Source: Kitasatospora phosalacinea (GTDB lineage: Bacteria; Actinomycetota; Actinomycetes; Streptomycetales; Streptomycetaceae). Taken from it: DNA of 64,000 nucleotides. Location of the stretch: contig NZ_JNYE01000078.1 in NCBI RefSeq assembly GCF_000717185.1, forward strand, positions 1-64,000, read 5' to 3'. This document shows, piece after piece, positions 1-9,211 of the stretch (within the stretch, counting starts at the first letter, position 1; the number at the start of each line of letters is the position of its first letter). The position numbers and the translations under genes were made by a program. The notes under the pieces were generated by a model, which had not been told where the DNA came from, did not search any database, and saw nothing but the letters and a program-made list of their open reading frames with translations.

Positions 1-119
1 ACCGCCGCCGCGAACGGGGCGATCTTCGCCTCCGCCAGCGCACGCACCGACTCCCGGAGCATCACGTGCTCCTCGCCGAGCCGGTAGAGGTCGAAGTCCG
101 CCCCGGAGTTGCCCGCCAT
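1..119 (-). CDS. acyl-CoA dehydrogenase, N-terminal fragment (runs off window)
   Basis: Only the first 39 codons are inside the window, starting at the ATG at 119-117. The peptide begins MAGNSGADFDLYRLGEEH and continues into a helical LRESVRALAEAKIAPFA stretch. This is the usual N-terminal helix of actinobacterial acyl-CoA dehydrogenases, FAD flavoproteins that introduce the alpha-beta double bond into acyl-CoA during fatty acid or branched-chain amino acid breakdown. The FAD and catalytic-base regions lie outside, so substrate class cannot be judged. A GAGGGACGG Shine-Dalgarno region precedes the ATG. Family assignment rests on the N-terminus alone. Confidence 0.7.
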   Translation of the reverse strand, partial: MAGNSGADFDLYRLGEEHVMLRESVRALAEAKIAPFAAA

Positions 120-134
120 GTTGTCCGTCCCTCA

Positions 135-165
135 CGTTAATTACCGTTAAGTAGGGCCCATCCTA
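135..165 (-). promoter_or_regulatory. promoter and TTAACG direct repeat upstream of the acyl-CoA dehydrogenase
   Basis: Read on the minus strand, a -10-like TAGGAT (165-160) is followed by two copies of TTAACG exactly 10 bp apart (150-145 and 140-135), separated by GTAA. Helical-turn spacing just after the expected transcription start suggests a repressor site. The binding protein is unknown. Confidence 0.35.
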
Positions 166-235
166 GGCTCGTGGCCGCCCCGGCGGCAGGTGACCGGGAC
201 AACAGGGGGCGGCGGGGACGACGGGGGCGGCGGGG

Positions 236-1438
236 TCAGTCGACGTCCTGGCCGAGGGTGTCGGTGCTGGTGCGGTGCTCGGCGAGGTAGGCGTCCATCC
301 GGTCGGTGCGCATGGCGTTCCACAGGACGCCCGCGGCGCCCTCGTCCATCAGGACCACCGCCTGGCCGTCGATGGTGTCGAAGCCGCCGAAGGGGGCGTT
401 CATGAAGTGGACGTCGTCGGGGCGGACGTCGCGCAGGCTCCAGGCGAGGTCGTAGAGGTCGGTGTTGCTGAGCCGGTCGTCGACGCTGGCGACGTCGCCG
501 ATGGTGCCGAGCAGGCCGGTGAGCTTGGACGGGCTGGAGAGGGTGCCGGAGCTCATGGTCCTGACCATCAGGGCGCGCAGGAAGTTCTGCTGGCGCTTGG
601 TGCGGTCGAGGTCGCCGTTGGGCAGGCCGTGGCGCTCGCGAACGTAGAGCAGGGCCTCGGCGCCGTCCATGTGGTGGGTGCCGGCCAGCCACTCGCGGGC
701 GTCGCCCTTGGCCTCGATGGTGCGCGGGATGGTGATGTCGACGCCGCCGACGGCGTCGGTGAGGGCGCGGAAGCCGTTCCAGTCGATCACCGCGATGTGG
801 TCGATCTTGATCCGGGTGAGGTCCTGGACGGTCTGGATCGTCAGCGCCGGGCCGCCCCAGGAGTAGGCGGCGTTGATCTTCGCCTTGCCGTGGCCCGGGA
901 CGGGCACCCAGGTGTCGCGCGGGATCGAGACCAGCGAGACCGACTTCCGGTCCGCGGAGATGTGCATCAGCATCATGGTGTCGCTGCGCTGCGCACCCGC
1001 CTGCCAGGCCGGGGCCTTGGCGTCCTTGCCGGTGGTGGGCCGGTCGGAGCGGGCGTCCAGGCCGACCAGCAGGAAGGTCTGGCCGGTGTGCGGGACGGCG
1101 GGGGGCTGCTCGGACGCGGGCACGGTCGGGAAGGCGTTCGGGATCCGCTCGACCGAGGAGGCGTAGTGGTTCGTGAGCCACAGCAGGCCGCCGAACGCCC
1201 CGCCGCACAGCACCAGCAGCACCGCCAGCGTCCAGAGCAGCAGCCGCCGCCCGCGCCTGCGCCGCCGGGCCGGGGCGGGCGTCCCGGCGTCCGCGCCCCC
1301 GTCTGCACCCTCCGCGCCCTCGCCCCCGCCCTGCCCGCCGTCGTCCGCGCCGTCGCCGTGCCCGTCCTCCTCGCGCGCGAAGATGCTCAGCGGACCGGGG
1401 TCCTCGTCCGGCTCGTCGCCCCGTCCCTTGGAAGTCAT
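236..1438 (-). CDS. LytR-CpsA-Psr (LCP) family cell-wall polymer ligase
   Basis: 400 aa. LCP proteins move undecaprenyl-phosphate-linked glycopolymers (teichoic or teichuronic acids, capsule) onto peptidoglycan outside the membrane. The N-terminus is an acidic cytoplasmic tail of about 60 residues followed by an Arg-rich stop and one membrane helix (LLLWTLAVLLVLCGGAFGG). The extracellular LCP domain follows, with TFLLVGLDARSD, RSDTMMLMH, the SIPRDTWVPVPGHGKAKINAAYSWGG block and the late ALLYVRERHGLPNGDLDRTKRQQ block. These carry the Asp and Arg residues that bind the lipid pyrophosphate and Mg. Length is normal. It is divergent from the sugar-nucleotide dehydrogenase at 1579, which could supply uronic acid for the polymer it attaches; that link is inference. 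Confidence 0.9.
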   Translation of the reverse strand: MTSKGRGDEPDEDPGPLSIFAREEDGHGDGADDGGQGGGEGAEGADGGADAGTPAPARRRRRGRRLLLWTLAVLLVLCGGAFGGLLWLTNHYASSVERIPNAFPTVPASEQPPAVPHTGQTFLLVGLDARSDRPTTGKDAKAPAWQAGAQRSDTMMLMHISADRKSVSLVSIPRDTWVPVPGHGKAKINAAYSWGGPALTIQTVQDLTRIKIDHIAVIDWNGFRALTDAVGGVDITIPRTIEAKGDAREWLAGTHHMDGAEALLYVRERHGLPNGDLDRTKRQQNFLRALMVRTMSSGTLSSPSKLTGLLGTIGDVASVDDRLSNTDLYDLAWSLRDVRPDDVHFMNAPFGGFDTIDGQAVVLMDEGAAGVLWNAMRTDRMDAYLAEHRTSTDTLGQDVD

Positions 1439-1578
1439 GGCGGCATTGTGAACCTCTCGTACGGACCTTCGAGCCGAAACCGTGAAATCCGCGCATCCCC
1501 GGCACTCGGCGGGGCGGCTACCATCGGTGGCTGCGGCCGTCGCTCCCCCTGGTACGGCCCGGACCGAAGGGAACGCGT

Positions 1579-2922
1579 GTGGCTCCCCGCATCACGGTGA
1601 TCGGCACCGGCTACCTGGGCGCGACGCATGCCGCGTGCATGGCGGAGCTCGGGTTCGAGGTCCTGGGGCTCGACGTCGACCGGGACAAGCTGACGGCGCT
1701 CGCCGCGGGCCGGGTGCCGATGTACGAGCCGGGGCTGTCGGAGCTGCTGCTCAAGCACGTCGCGGGCCACGAGGGTTCGACCGGGCGGCTGCGCTTCACC
1801 GACTCCTGGGAGGAGGTCGCGGCCTTCGGCGACGTGCACTTCGTCTGCGTGAACACCCCGCAGCGCAAGGGCGAGTTCGCCGCCGACATGAGCTACGTCG
1901 ACTCCGCGTTCGACTCGCTGGCGCCGCTGCTGGAGCGGCCGGTGCTGGTGGTCGGCAAGTCGACGGTGCCGGTCGGCTCGGCGAACCGGCTGGCCGAGCG
2001 GCTGGCCGCGCTCGCCCCGGTCGGCGCGCGGGCCGAACTGGCCTGGAACCCGGAGTTCCTGCGCGAGGGCTTCGCGGTCGGCGACACCCTGCACCCGGAC
2101 CGGCTGGTGGTCGGCGTGCGCAGCGAGCGCGCCGAGCAGCTGCTGCGCGAGGTGTACGCGGGCCCGATCGCCGACGGCGTGCCGTTCGTGGTGACCGACT
2201 TCCCGACCGCCGAGCTGGTGAAGGCCGCCGCGAACTCCTTCCTCGCCACCAAGATCTCCTTCATCAACGCGATGGCGGAGGTCTGCGAGAGCGCCGGGGC
2301 CGACGTGGTGCAGCTGTCCAAGGCGCTGTCCTACGACGAGCGGATCGGCCGGAAGTTCCTGAACGCGGGCCTGGGCTTCGGCGGCGGCTGCCTGCCCAAG
2401 GACATCCGGGCGTTCATGGCCCGGGCCGGGGAGCTGGGCGCCGACCAGGCGCTGACCTTCCTGCGCGAGGTCGACTCGATCAACATGCGGCGCCGCTCCC
2501 GGATGGTGGAGCTGGCCCGCGAGCAGTGCGGCGGCGGCTTCCTGGGCCGCCGGGTCGCGGTGCTGGGCGCCGCGTTCAAGCCGAACTCGGACGACATCCG
2601 GGACTCGCCCGCGCTGAACGTGGCCGGGCAGATCCAGCTCCAGGGCGCCCAGGTCACGGTCTACGACCCGAAGGCGATGGACAACGCCCGCAAGATGTTC
2701 CCCAGCCTCTCCTACGCCGCCACCCCGCTGGAGGCCGCCGAGGGCGCGCACGTGGTGCTGCACCTCACCGAGTGGCAGGAGTTCCGCGAGCTCGACCCGG
2801 CCGAGGTCGGCGCGGTGGTCGCCGAACGCCGCCTGGTCGACGGCCGCAACGTGCTGGACGGCGAGTCCTGGCGCGCCGCGGGCTGGACCTACCGGGCGAT
2901 GGGGCGGCCCTCGGCGGAGTGA
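1579..2922 (+). CDS. UDP-glucose/GDP-mannose 6-dehydrogenase
   Basis: 447 aa from a GTG at 1579 with a GAAGGG ribosome site. The enzyme oxidises the C6 hydroxyl of a nucleotide sugar to a carboxylate using two NAD, most likely UDP-glucose to UDP-glucuronate. The N-terminal Rossmann motif is VIGTGYLGATHA. The central helix carries AAANSFLATKISFINAMAE, and the catalytic Cys lies in GLGFGGGCLPKD (about C271). The C-terminal UDP-binding domain contains AFKPNSDDIRDSPALN. All family landmarks are present at normal length. Whether UDP-glucose or GDP-mannose is used cannot be decided from sequence. The product would suit a wall or capsular glycopolymer, which fits the adjacent LCP ligase. Confidence 0.9.
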   Translation: MAPRITVIGTGYLGATHAACMAELGFEVLGLDVDRDKLTALAAGRVPMYEPGLSELLLKHVAGHEGSTGRLRFTDSWEEVAAFGDVHFVCVNTPQRKGEFAADMSYVDSAFDSLAPLLERPVLVVGKSTVPVGSANRLAERLAALAPVGARAELAWNPEFLREGFAVGDTLHPDRLVVGVRSERAEQLLREVYAGPIADGVPFVVTDFPTAELVKAAANSFLATKISFINAMAEVCESAGADVVQLSKALSYDERIGRKFLNAGLGFGGGCLPKDIRAFMARAGELGADQALTFLREVDSINMRRRSRMVELAREQCGGGFLGRRVAVLGAAFKPNSDDIRDSPALNVAGQIQLQGAQVTVYDPKAMDNARKMFPSLSYAATPLEAAEGAHVVLHLTEWQEFRELDPAEVGAVVAERRLVDGRNVLDGESWRAAGWTYRAMGRPSAE

Positions 2923-2974
2923 GCCGCGCGGGCCGCCCCGGAATGAGCGGTGCGGTGGCGCCGTTGCCCCTGGC

Positions 2975-3382
2975 ATGAGCTACGGAGACGACGCCACCGT
3001 CCGGAAGATCCTCACCGACTCCGGCGACACCTGGGCCGTGGTCGGCCTGTCCACCAACACCGCGCGCGCCGCGTACGGCGTGGCCCGGGTGCTGCAGCGG
3101 GCCGGGAAGCAGATCGTGCCGGTGCACCCGAAGGCCGAGGCGGTGCTCGGCGAGCAGGGCTACGCCTCGCTCGCCGAGATCCCCTTCCCGGTCGACGTGG
3201 TGGACGTGTTCGTCAACTCCGAGCTGGCCGGGGCGGTCGCCGACCAGGCGGTCGAGAAGGGGGCGAAGGCGGTCTGGTTCCAGCTCGGGGTGGTCGACGA
3301 GGCCGCCTTCGAGCGCACCCGCGCGGCCGGGCTGGACATGGTGATGGACCGCTGCCCGGCGATCGAGCTGCCCGGGCTGTGA
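2975..3382 (+). CDS. CoA-binding (YccU-like) protein
   Basis: 135 aa. A single Rossmann-type CoA-binding domain covers the whole protein: WAVVGLSTNTARAAYGVARVL near the N-terminus, IVPVHPKAEAVLGEQGYASL, then VDVVDVFVNSE and a C-terminal DRCPAIELP. This is the stand-alone family related to the N-terminal domain of succinyl-CoA synthetase. Members bind CoA, but no reaction is established for them. It lies 52 nt downstream of the nucleotide-sugar dehydrogenase on the same strand and may be co-transcribed. Confidence 0.85.
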   Translation: MSYGDDATVRKILTDSGDTWAVVGLSTNTARAAYGVARVLQRAGKQIVPVHPKAEAVLGEQGYASLAEIPFPVDVVDVFVNSELAGAVADQAVEKGAKAVWFQLGVVDEAAFERTRAAGLDMVMDRCPAIELPGL

Positions 3383-3399
3383 GCCTCGGCCGCCGCCCG

Positions 3400-4290
3400 T
3401 CAGCCGCTGATCGGGAAGGCGATGTCGCAGACCTGGTCGGACGGTTCGGCGGTGGCCCAGTCGGCGAAGTACACCTCGCGGCCGGGGCCGGTGCGCGGGG
3501 TGCCGGTGCGCTCCATCCAGGCGCACACCGCGTCGTAGGCGCTGAGGATCTGCGGGTACTCCACCTGCGCCTTGGTGATCGTGGTGTACGCCTCCCGGTG
3601 CGCGGGCTCGGTGCGGTGCGCGGCGGTCGGGCCCGCGGCGGTCAGCTCCCCGGCGCGGGCCGGGTCGACCGGGACGCAGACCTCCACCGGGCCGTCGGCG
3701 TCCTCGTTGACGTCCCCGTGGTAGACCACGAACGGGGCGGCCGCCACGCCGCCGTGGGCCGCCGCGACGGCCTCCAGCCGGGCGGTGGCCTCCGGGATGA
3801 AGCGGTCCAGCTCCTCCGGCTTGGCGCGGCGCTGCTCGGTGAGCACCAACTGCTCGGGCACGTCGCGCTGTTCGATCCGGTACATCTCGTCGATCCCTTC
3901 GAGTCCGCTGAGTTGGACGCGGAGGTGGTCGGCCAGCGTCCGCTGCGAGGCGGTCCGCCGTTCGACGGCGGCCCAGTACGCGGCGACCCGCTCGGCCGCC
4001 GCGGGGCCCGGCAGGGCGAGCACCTCGGCGACCACGGCCAGCGGCATGTCCAGGCCGCGCAGCCGGACGATCAGCCGCGCGGTGGCCAGCCGCTCCGGCC
4101 GGTAGTACCGGTAGCCGCTGTCCGGGTCGATCCGGTCCGGCGGCAGCAGCCCCTGCCGGTCGTACAGCCGCAGCGCCTTCGGCGACAGCAGGCCGCGGCG
4201 GGCGAACTCACCGGTGGTGAGCAGCCGTTCCTCCTCCGCACCGGCAACGCTGCGGCCTGCCCCAGGGGCGGGGTCAAGCCCGTGGTTCAC
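3400..4290 (-). CDS. MerR-family transcriptional regulator with GyrI-like effector domain
   Basis: 296 aa if translation starts at the GTG at 4290-4288. That start overlaps the TGA of the upstream dipeptidase gene (GTGA), so it is probably translationally coupled. The N-terminal MerR winged helix reads [21 protein letters not shown], then [20 protein letters not shown], followed by a dimerisation helix. From about residue 140 the protein resembles the GyrI/AraC effector-binding fold of TipA and BltR-type multidrug sensors. No Cys-rich metal site is visible, so a small organic ligand is more likely than a metal. It closes the purK-purE-dipeptidase unit. The target is unknown. Confidence 0.85.
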   Translation of the reverse strand: MNHGLDPAPGAGRSVAGAEEERLLTTGEFARRGLLSPKALRLYDRQGLLPPDRIDPDSGYRYYRPERLATARLIVRLRGLDMPLAVVAEVLALPGPAAAERVAAYWAAVERRTASQRTLADHLRVQLSGLEGIDEMYRIEQRDVPEQLVLTEQRRAKPEELDRFIPEATARLEAVAAAHGGVAAAPFVVYHGDVNEDADGPVEVCVPVDPARAGELTAAGPTAAHRTEPAHREAYTTITKAQVEYPQILSAYDAVCAWMERTGTPRTGPGREVYFADWATAEPSDQVCDIAFPISG

Positions 4291-5480
4291 GCGCCGTCCA
4301 CCTGCTCGCGGGTGGCGTTCGAGGGGCGGCGCCCGGCCCGCAGCCGGGTGGCGACCGTCTCGGCGCCGCGCAGCACCCGCAGCGCGTTGTGCCAGGTCAG
4401 CTTGGCGAGGTCGGCCTCGGACCAGCCGCGGCGCAGCAGTTCGGCGACCAGCACCGGGTACCCGGAGACGTCCTCCAGGCCGGAGGGGGTGAAGGCGGTG
4501 CCGTCGTAGTCGCCGCCGATGCCGACGTGGTCGATGCCGGCGACCTCCCGCACGTGGTCGAGGTGGTCGGCGACGGTCCCGGCGGTGGCGACCGGGCGGG
4601 GGTGCGCGGCCTCGTGGGCGCGCTGCACGGCCATCGCCGCGGGGGTGGTCTCCAGCGGGTGCAGGCCGTGGGCGCGCATGTTCTCGTCGGCGGCGAGCGT
4701 CCACTCGACGGCGGCGGGCAGCACGAACTTCGGCACGAAGGTGACCATCGCGACGCCGCCGTTGGCGGGCAGCTGGGCCAGCACGTCGTCGGGGACGTTG
4801 CGCGGGTGGTCGCAGACGGCGCGGGCGGAGGAGTGCGAGAAGAGCACCGGCGCCTCGGAGACCCGCAGCGCGTCGCGCATGGTGTCGGCGGAGACGTGCG
4901 AGAGGTCGACCAGCATGCCGAGCCGGTTCATCTCCCGCACCACCTCCTCGCCGAACGGGCTCAGCCCGCCGTGCACGGGCTCGTCGGTCGCGGAGTCCGC
5001 CCACGGCACGTTGGAGTTGTGGGTGAGCGTCAGGTAGCGCACGCCCAGCTCGTACAGCGCGCGCAGGGTGGCCAGCGAGGAGTTGATGCTGTGCCCGCCC
5101 TCGGCGCCCATCAGCGAGGCGATCCGGCCCTCGGCGCGGGCGGCCTCCACCTCGTCGGCGGTCAGCGCGAGCCGCAGGTGCTCGGGGTGGCGGGCGGTCA
5201 TCGCCCTGACGAAGTCGACCTGTTCGAGCGTCGCGCTGACCGCGCCGTCCCCCGACAGCTCGGCCGGCACGTACACCGACCAGAACTGCGCACCGACCCC
5301 GCCCGCCCGCAGGCGGCCGAAGTCGGTGTGCAGCCGGTGGCTCTGGTCGGCCGTCAGGTCGACGGCGTCGAGGTCGTACCCCGCCTGGGCGCGCATCGCC
5401 CAGGGCAGGTCGTTGTGGCCGTCCAGCACCGGCGTGGTGCGCAGGACGGCCCGGGCGCGGTCGAGCAGTTCGGGGGTCAT
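4287..5480 (-). CDS. membrane dipeptidase family (peptidase M19)
   Basis: 397 aa. Family M19 zinc dipeptidases hydrolyse dipeptides, including those with a D-residue at the C-terminal position. The binuclear metal ligands are recognisable: HNDLPWA at the N-terminus (H, D), the bridging Glu in MGAEGGHSI, two His in VDLSHVS and FSHSSARAV, and Asp in GIGGDYDG. No signal peptide or membrane anchor is seen, so it is probably cytoplasmic despite the family name. The start ATG directly follows GGGGGG, 12 nt after the purE stop, so it belongs to the purK-purE operon. Its role there is not obvious. Confidence 0.88.
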   Translation of the reverse strand: MTPELLDRARAVLRTTPVLDGHNDLPWAMRAQAGYDLDAVDLTADQSHRLHTDFGRLRAGGVGAQFWSVYVPAELSGDGAVSATLEQVDFVRAMTARHPEHLRLALTADEVEAARAEGRIASLMGAEGGHSINSSLATLRALYELGVRYLTLTHNSNVPWADSATDEPVHGGLSPFGEEVVREMNRLGMLVDLSHVSADTMRDALRVSEAPVLFSHSSARAVCDHPRNVPDDVLAQLPANGGVAMVTFVPKFVLPAAVEWTLAADENMRAHGLHPLETTPAAMAVQRAHEAAHPRPVATAGTVADHLDHVREVAGIDHVGIGGDYDGTAFTPSGLEDVSGYPVLVAELLRRGWSEADLAKLTWHNALRVLRGAETVATRLRAGRRPSNATREQVDGA

Positions 5481-5492
5481 CCCCCCGTTCTA

Positions 5493-6017
5493 CTACTTGC
5501 CGAACCCGAAGGAGTCGTTCCCCGCGACCTTGGCGCGCAGCTTGCGCCCCTTCTCGGTGGCCTGGCTGTTCAGCTCGGCCTGGAACTCGACCATCTTCTC
5601 GGCGAGTTCGGCGTCGAACGCGGCCAGCACCCGCACCGCGAGCAGCCCCGCGTTGCGCGCCCCCGCCACCGAGACCGTCGCCACCGGCACCCCGGCGGGC
5701 ATCTGGACGATCGACAGCAGGCTGTCCATCCCGTCCAGGTACCGCAGCGGCACCGGCACCCCGATCACCGGCAGCGGCGTCACCGACGCCAGCATCCCGG
5801 GCAGGTGCGCCGCCCCGCCGGCCCCGGCGATGATCGCCTTCAGCCCGCGCCCGTGCGCCTGCTCGCCGTACGCGACCATCTCGCGCGGCATCCGGTGCGC
5901 GGAGACGACGTCGACCTCGTACGGGATCTCGAACTCGTCGAGCGCCTGCGCGGCGGCCTCCATCACGGGCCAGTCGGAGTCGGAGCCCATCACGATGCCG
6001 ACAAGGGGAGAGGTCAT
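5493..6017 (-). CDS. purE: 5-(carboxyamino)imidazole ribonucleotide mutase PurE
   Basis: 174 aa from the ATG at 6017-6015, which overlaps the purK TGA (ATGA). It converts N5-CAIR to CAIR in purine biosynthesis. The signature [16 protein letters not shown] lies at the N-terminus, SAHRMPREM carries the catalytic His, and [13 protein letters not shown] follows. These are class I PurE landmarks. Translation is almost certainly coupled to purK, the preceding enzyme. Length is typical, with a slightly extended polar C-terminus. Confidence 0.97.
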   Translation of the reverse strand: MTSPLVGIVMGSDSDWPVMEAAAQALDEFEIPYEVDVVSAHRMPREMVAYGEQAHGRGLKAIIAGAGGAAHLPGMLASVTPLPVIGVPVPLRYLDGMDSLLSIVQMPAGVPVATVSVAGARNAGLLAVRVLAAFDAELAEKMVEFQAELNSQATEKGRKLRAKVAGNDSFGFGK

Positions 6018-7171
6018 TCGGTGATCGTTCCTCGCAGGTAGGCGGCCGCGTGGCGGGCGCGCTCGCGGACGTCTTCGAGGTCGTCCCCGAAGACGTTGAC
6101 GTGGCCGACCTTGCGGCCGGGCTTCACGTCCTTTCCGTACATGTGGATCTTGAGGCCGGGGTCGCGGGCCATGCAGTGCAGGAAGGCGCGGTACATGTCG
6201 GGGTAGTCGCCGCCGAGGACGTTGACCATGACGGTCCACCTGGCGCGGGGGCGGGGGTCGCCGAGGGGGAGGTCGAGGACGGCGCGCAGGTGGTTCTCGA
6301 ACTGGGAGGTGACGGCGCCGTCCTGGGACCAGTGGCCGGAGTTGTGCGGGCGCATGGCGAGCTCGTTGACCAGGATGCGGCCGTCGCGGGTCTGGAAGAG
6401 CTCGACGGCGAGGTGGCCGGTGATGTCGAGCTCCCCGGCGATCCGCAGGGCGAGCTGCTGGGCCTCGTCGGAGAGGGCGGGGTCGAGGTCGGGCGCGGGG
6501 GCGGTGACCTCGGCGCAGATGCCGTTCTCCTGGACGGACTCGACGACGGGGTAGGCGACGGCCTGGCCGCTGGGCGAGCGGACCACGTCGGCGGCGAGCT
6601 CGCGCAGGAAGTCGACCTTCTCCTCGGCGAGGACGGGGACGCCGGCGAGGAAGGGGGCGGCGGCCTCGGCCTCGTCCTTCACGACCCAGACGCCCTTGCC
6701 GTCGTAGCCGCCGCGGACGGTCTTCAGGACGACGGGGTAGCCCTCGCCCTCGGCGGCGAAGGCGGTGACGTCGGCCGGGTCGGCGACCAGGCGGTGCCGG
6801 GGGCAGGGGACGCCGATGGAGTCGAGCCTGGCCCGCATGACGCCCTTGTCCTGGGCGTTGACCAGGGCGTCCGGGCCGGGGCGGACGGCGATGCCCTCGG
6901 CCTGCAGGGTGCGCAGGTGCTCGGTGGGGACGTGCTCGTGGTCGAAGGTGATCACGTCGCAGTCGGCGGCGAAGGCCCGCAGCGTGTCGAGGTCGCGGTA
7001 GTCGCCGAGCACGGTGGTGCCGACCACCTGCGCGGCCGACTCCTGGGGGGTGTCGGCGAGGAGTTTGAAGCGGATGCCCAGCGGGATGCCCGCCTGGTGC
7101 ATCATGCGGGCGAGCTGCCCGCCGCCGATGACTCCGACCACTGGAAAGTTCGCATTGCCCGCTACAGTCAC
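6014..7171 (-). CDS. purK: 5-(carboxyamino)imidazole ribonucleotide synthase PurK
   Basis: 385 aa, GTG start. ATP-grasp enzyme that carboxylates AIR to N5-CAIR using bicarbonate. The N-terminal pre-ATP-grasp motif is [14 protein letters not shown]. The ATP-grasp lid and core carry [15 protein letters not shown] and VEELx-type acidic residues, and the C-terminal part has [14 protein letters not shown] plus [10 protein letters not shown]. It leads a four-gene unit (purK, purE, dipeptidase, merR) with 4-nt overlaps or very short gaps. A TATCCT -10 element sits 7 nt before the GTG, so the mRNA may be leaderless. Confidence 0.97.
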   Translation of the reverse strand: MTVAGNANFPVVGVIGGGQLARMMHQAGIPLGIRFKLLADTPQESAAQVVGTTVLGDYRDLDTLRAFAADCDVITFDHEHVPTEHLRTLQAEGIAVRPGPDALVNAQDKGVMRARLDSIGVPCPRHRLVADPADVTAFAAEGEGYPVVLKTVRGGYDGKGVWVVKDEAEAAAPFLAGVPVLAEEKVDFLRELAADVVRSPSGQAVAYPVVESVQENGICAEVTAPAPDLDPALSDEAQQLALRIAGELDITGHLAVELFQTRDGRILVNELAMRPHNSGHWSQDGAVTSQFENHLRAVLDLPLGDPRPRARWTVMVNVLGGDYPDMYRAFLHCMARDPGLKIHMYGKDVKPGRKVGHVNVFGDDLEDVRERARHAAAYLRGTITE

Positions 7172-7178
7172 GCGCTCC

Positions 7179-7184
7179 AGGATA
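7179..7184 (-). promoter_or_regulatory. -10 element of purK, likely leaderless
   Basis: TATCCT on the minus strand ends 7 nt before the purK GTG, placing the transcription start at or next to the start codon. No convincing -35 is visible. Confidence 0.45.
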
Positions 7185-7261
7185 TCCGGGCCGGTGGGGG
7201 CGTCGGCACCGGCGTGCGCGGGGGTGGTGCGCGCCCGGATCCCGCCCCGGTCCCGGCCGGA

Positions 7262-7285
7262 GCACTCGCGGAGTGCGGGTAGCCT
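7262..7285 (+). promoter_or_regulatory. inverted repeat GCACTC-GCG-GAGTGC next to a TAGCCT element
   Basis: A perfect 6-bp inverted repeat with a 3-nt centre (7262-7276) lies immediately 5' of a possible -10 (TAGCCT, 7280-7285) in the purK/gtrA divergent region. The arms match the HrcA CIRCE half-sites, but the normal 9-nt spacer is absent, so this is probably a different operator. Confidence 0.35.
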
Positions 7286-7353
7286 GGTGGGCCGGATCGC
7301 ACGACACCTACTTATCCGACCATGTGAAGTAGACGTAGACGGAGACAGCCCGG

Positions 7354-7896
7354 ATGACGAGCACCATCGAGACGCGTCCCTCCCTGGTCCAGCGGATGCG
7401 CGGGATGCGGCTGGAAGCCCTGGGCTTCGCCCTGGTCGGCGCCTCGGGCGTGGTGGTCAACTTCGGACTGTTCTGGATCCTCAACCACGTCCTCGGCCTG
7501 GCCCCGCTGCGCTCCAACGTGGGCGCGACGGCGGTGGCGATCGCCTCCAACTACCTCGGCTACCGCTACTGGCTCTACAAGGACCGCGACGCCGCCTCCC
7601 GCAAGCGCGAGATCACGCTGTTCCTGCTGTTCAGCGGCATCGGCATGGCGATCGAGACCGGCACCCTGGAGTTCACCCAGCACGTGCTCGGCCTGGGCAC
7701 CTCGCTGGAACTGCTGGGCGGCAAGTTCCTCGGCCTGGCGGTCGCCACCGTCTTCCGCTTCGTCTCCTACCGCACCTGGGTGTTCAGGGCGATGCCGGAG
7801 CCGGCCGCCCCCGGGGCGGTGCAGGAGACCCCCGCGGTGGTGCAGGAGGCCGAACTGCTGCTGGCCGCCGAGGAGCGCCCCGCGCTGGCGAACTGA
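7354..7896 (+). CDS. GtrA family membrane protein
   Basis: 180 aa with four predicted membrane helices between residues about 20 and 150, including ALGFALVGASGVVVNFGLFWIL, the conserved SNYLGYRYWLYK motif and VATVFRFVSYRTWVFR. GtrA-like proteins are thought to help flip or move undecaprenyl-phosphate-linked sugars across the membrane. The C-terminal 35 residues are acidic and Ala/Glu-rich with no known domain. The ATG at 7354 follows GGAGA. It is divergent from purK and convergent with the histidine kinase gene. Confidence 0.88.
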   Translation: MTSTIETRPSLVQRMRGMRLEALGFALVGASGVVVNFGLFWILNHVLGLAPLRSNVGATAVAIASNYLGYRYWLYKDRDAASRKREITLFLLFSGIGMAIETGTLEFTQHVLGLGTSLELLGGKFLGLAVATVFRFVSYRTWVFRAMPEPAAPGAVQETPAVVQEAELLLAAEERPALAN

Positions 7897-7904
7897 CCCG
7901 CGGT

Positions 7905-9146
7905 TCAGTCGTCCCCGCGGGCGAGGAACAGCGCGAACACCGGCGGCCGCAGCGACAGCAGTTCGAGGCGTCCGCCGTCGGCCTCGGCGAGGTCGCGGGC
8001 GACGGCCAGCCCGATGCCGGTGGAGTTGCGGCCGCTGACCGCCCGCTCGAAGACCCGGTTGCCGAGCTCCCGGGGGACGCCCGGCCCCTCGTCCTGGACC
8101 TCGGCGACCACCGAGCTGCCGGAGCGGCGCACCCGCAGCGTGATGGTGCCCGCGCCGTGCATCAGCGAGTTCTCGATCAGGGTGGCGAGCACCTGGGAGA
8201 CGGTGCCGGGGGTGCCGACCACCCGGGCGCCGGGCAGGCCCTCGATGACCAGTCGCCGCCCGCCGTCGCGCAGGGTGGGGCCCCACTCCTCGACCTGCTG
8301 CTTGACCACCTCGTCGAGCCCGAAGGTCACCGCGGTGGGGTTGTTGGGGTCGCGCTGGTTGGTGAGCAGCCGCTGCACCACGTCGGTGAGCCGCTCGACC
8401 TGCTGGAGGCCGATGGCGGCCTCCTCGCGGACGGTGTCCGGGTCCTCGGCGAGCGCGGTGATCTCCTCCAGGCGCATGGAGAGCGCGGTGAGGGGGGTGC
8501 GCAGCTGGTGCGAGGCGTCGGCGGCGAGGCGGCGTTCGGCGGTGAGCATCCGGGCGATGCGTTCGGCGCTGGTGTCCAGCACCTCGGCGATCCGGTCGAG
8601 TTCGGGGACGCCGTAGCGGCGGCCCTGCGGCCTCGGGTCGCCGGAGCCGAGCCGTTCGGCGGTCTCGGCGAGGTCGGTGAGCGGCCGGGCCAGGCGCTTG
8701 GCCTGCCAGACGGCGAGCGCCACGGCGGCCTGGACGGCGAGCAGCGCGACCACGCCGAGCAGCAGCAGCATGTTGCCGATCTCGTGGTCGAGCGCGGTGC
8801 GGGACTGCGCGGCGGTGACGGTCTCCCCGCTGGCGCCGGTCTCGGTGGCGGTCAGCGCGTCGCCCCGGACGGGGTGGCCGAGGGCGATCTGCGGCTGTCC
8901 GGGGATGTCCACGGTGACGTGGTAGTCGTCGCCGGTGACCACGGCGGCGAACTTCTCGCCGCTGACCGGCTCGCCCGCGGCGAGCCGGCTCTCGACCAGG
9001 CCGAGCACCCGGACCGCCACCGCGTCCACCCGGTCGTTGGCGGCGTTGACGATCGTCTGCTTCTCGATCAGGGCCAGCGGCACGCAGAACACCGCGACCA
9101 CCACCAGGACGACGCCCAGCAGTGAGTTGATCATCCTGCGCTTCAC
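7905..9146 (-). CDS. sensor histidine kinase
   Basis: 413 aa. An N-terminal membrane helix (SLLGVVLVVVAVFCVPLALI) and a second near residue 130 flank a sensor of about 100 residues outside the membrane. A HAMP-like segment (KRLARPLTDLAETAERLGSGD) leads to the H-box DASHQLRTPLTAL with phospho-acceptor His near 213. The catalytic part has the N-box LIENSLMHG, G1 DEGPGVP and G2 GIGLAVARDLAEADGG. It is the cognate partner of the response regulator encoded just upstream on the same strand, separated by 65 nt. The signal is unknown. Confidence 0.93.
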   Translation of the reverse strand: MKRRMINSLLGVVLVVVAVFCVPLALIEKQTIVNAANDRVDAVAVRVLGLVESRLAAGEPVSGEKFAAVVTGDDYHVTVDIPGQPQIALGHPVRGDALTATETGASGETVTAAQSRTALDHEIGNMLLLLGVVALLAVQAAVALAVWQAKRLARPLTDLAETAERLGSGDPRPQGRRYGVPELDRIAEVLDTSAERIARMLTAERRLAADASHQLRTPLTALSMRLEEITALAEDPDTVREEAAIGLQQVERLTDVVQRLLTNQRDPNNPTAVTFGLDEVVKQQVEEWGPTLRDGGRRLVIEGLPGARVVGTPGTVSQVLATLIENSLMHGAGTITLRVRRSGSSVVAEVQDEGPGVPRELGNRVFERAVSGRNSTGIGLAVARDLAEADGGRLELLSLRPPVFALFLARGDD

Positions 9147-9211
9147 GCCGGGCGGTCCTTCGGTCGGGTCGGTTCGCTGCGGTGCCTGCGGTCAGCGCTG
9201 CTCGGGTCCGG

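Noticed and set aside
7262..7276. HrcA CIRCE element
   Set aside because: Arms match, but the spacer is 3 nt instead of 9 and no chaperone gene is adjacent.
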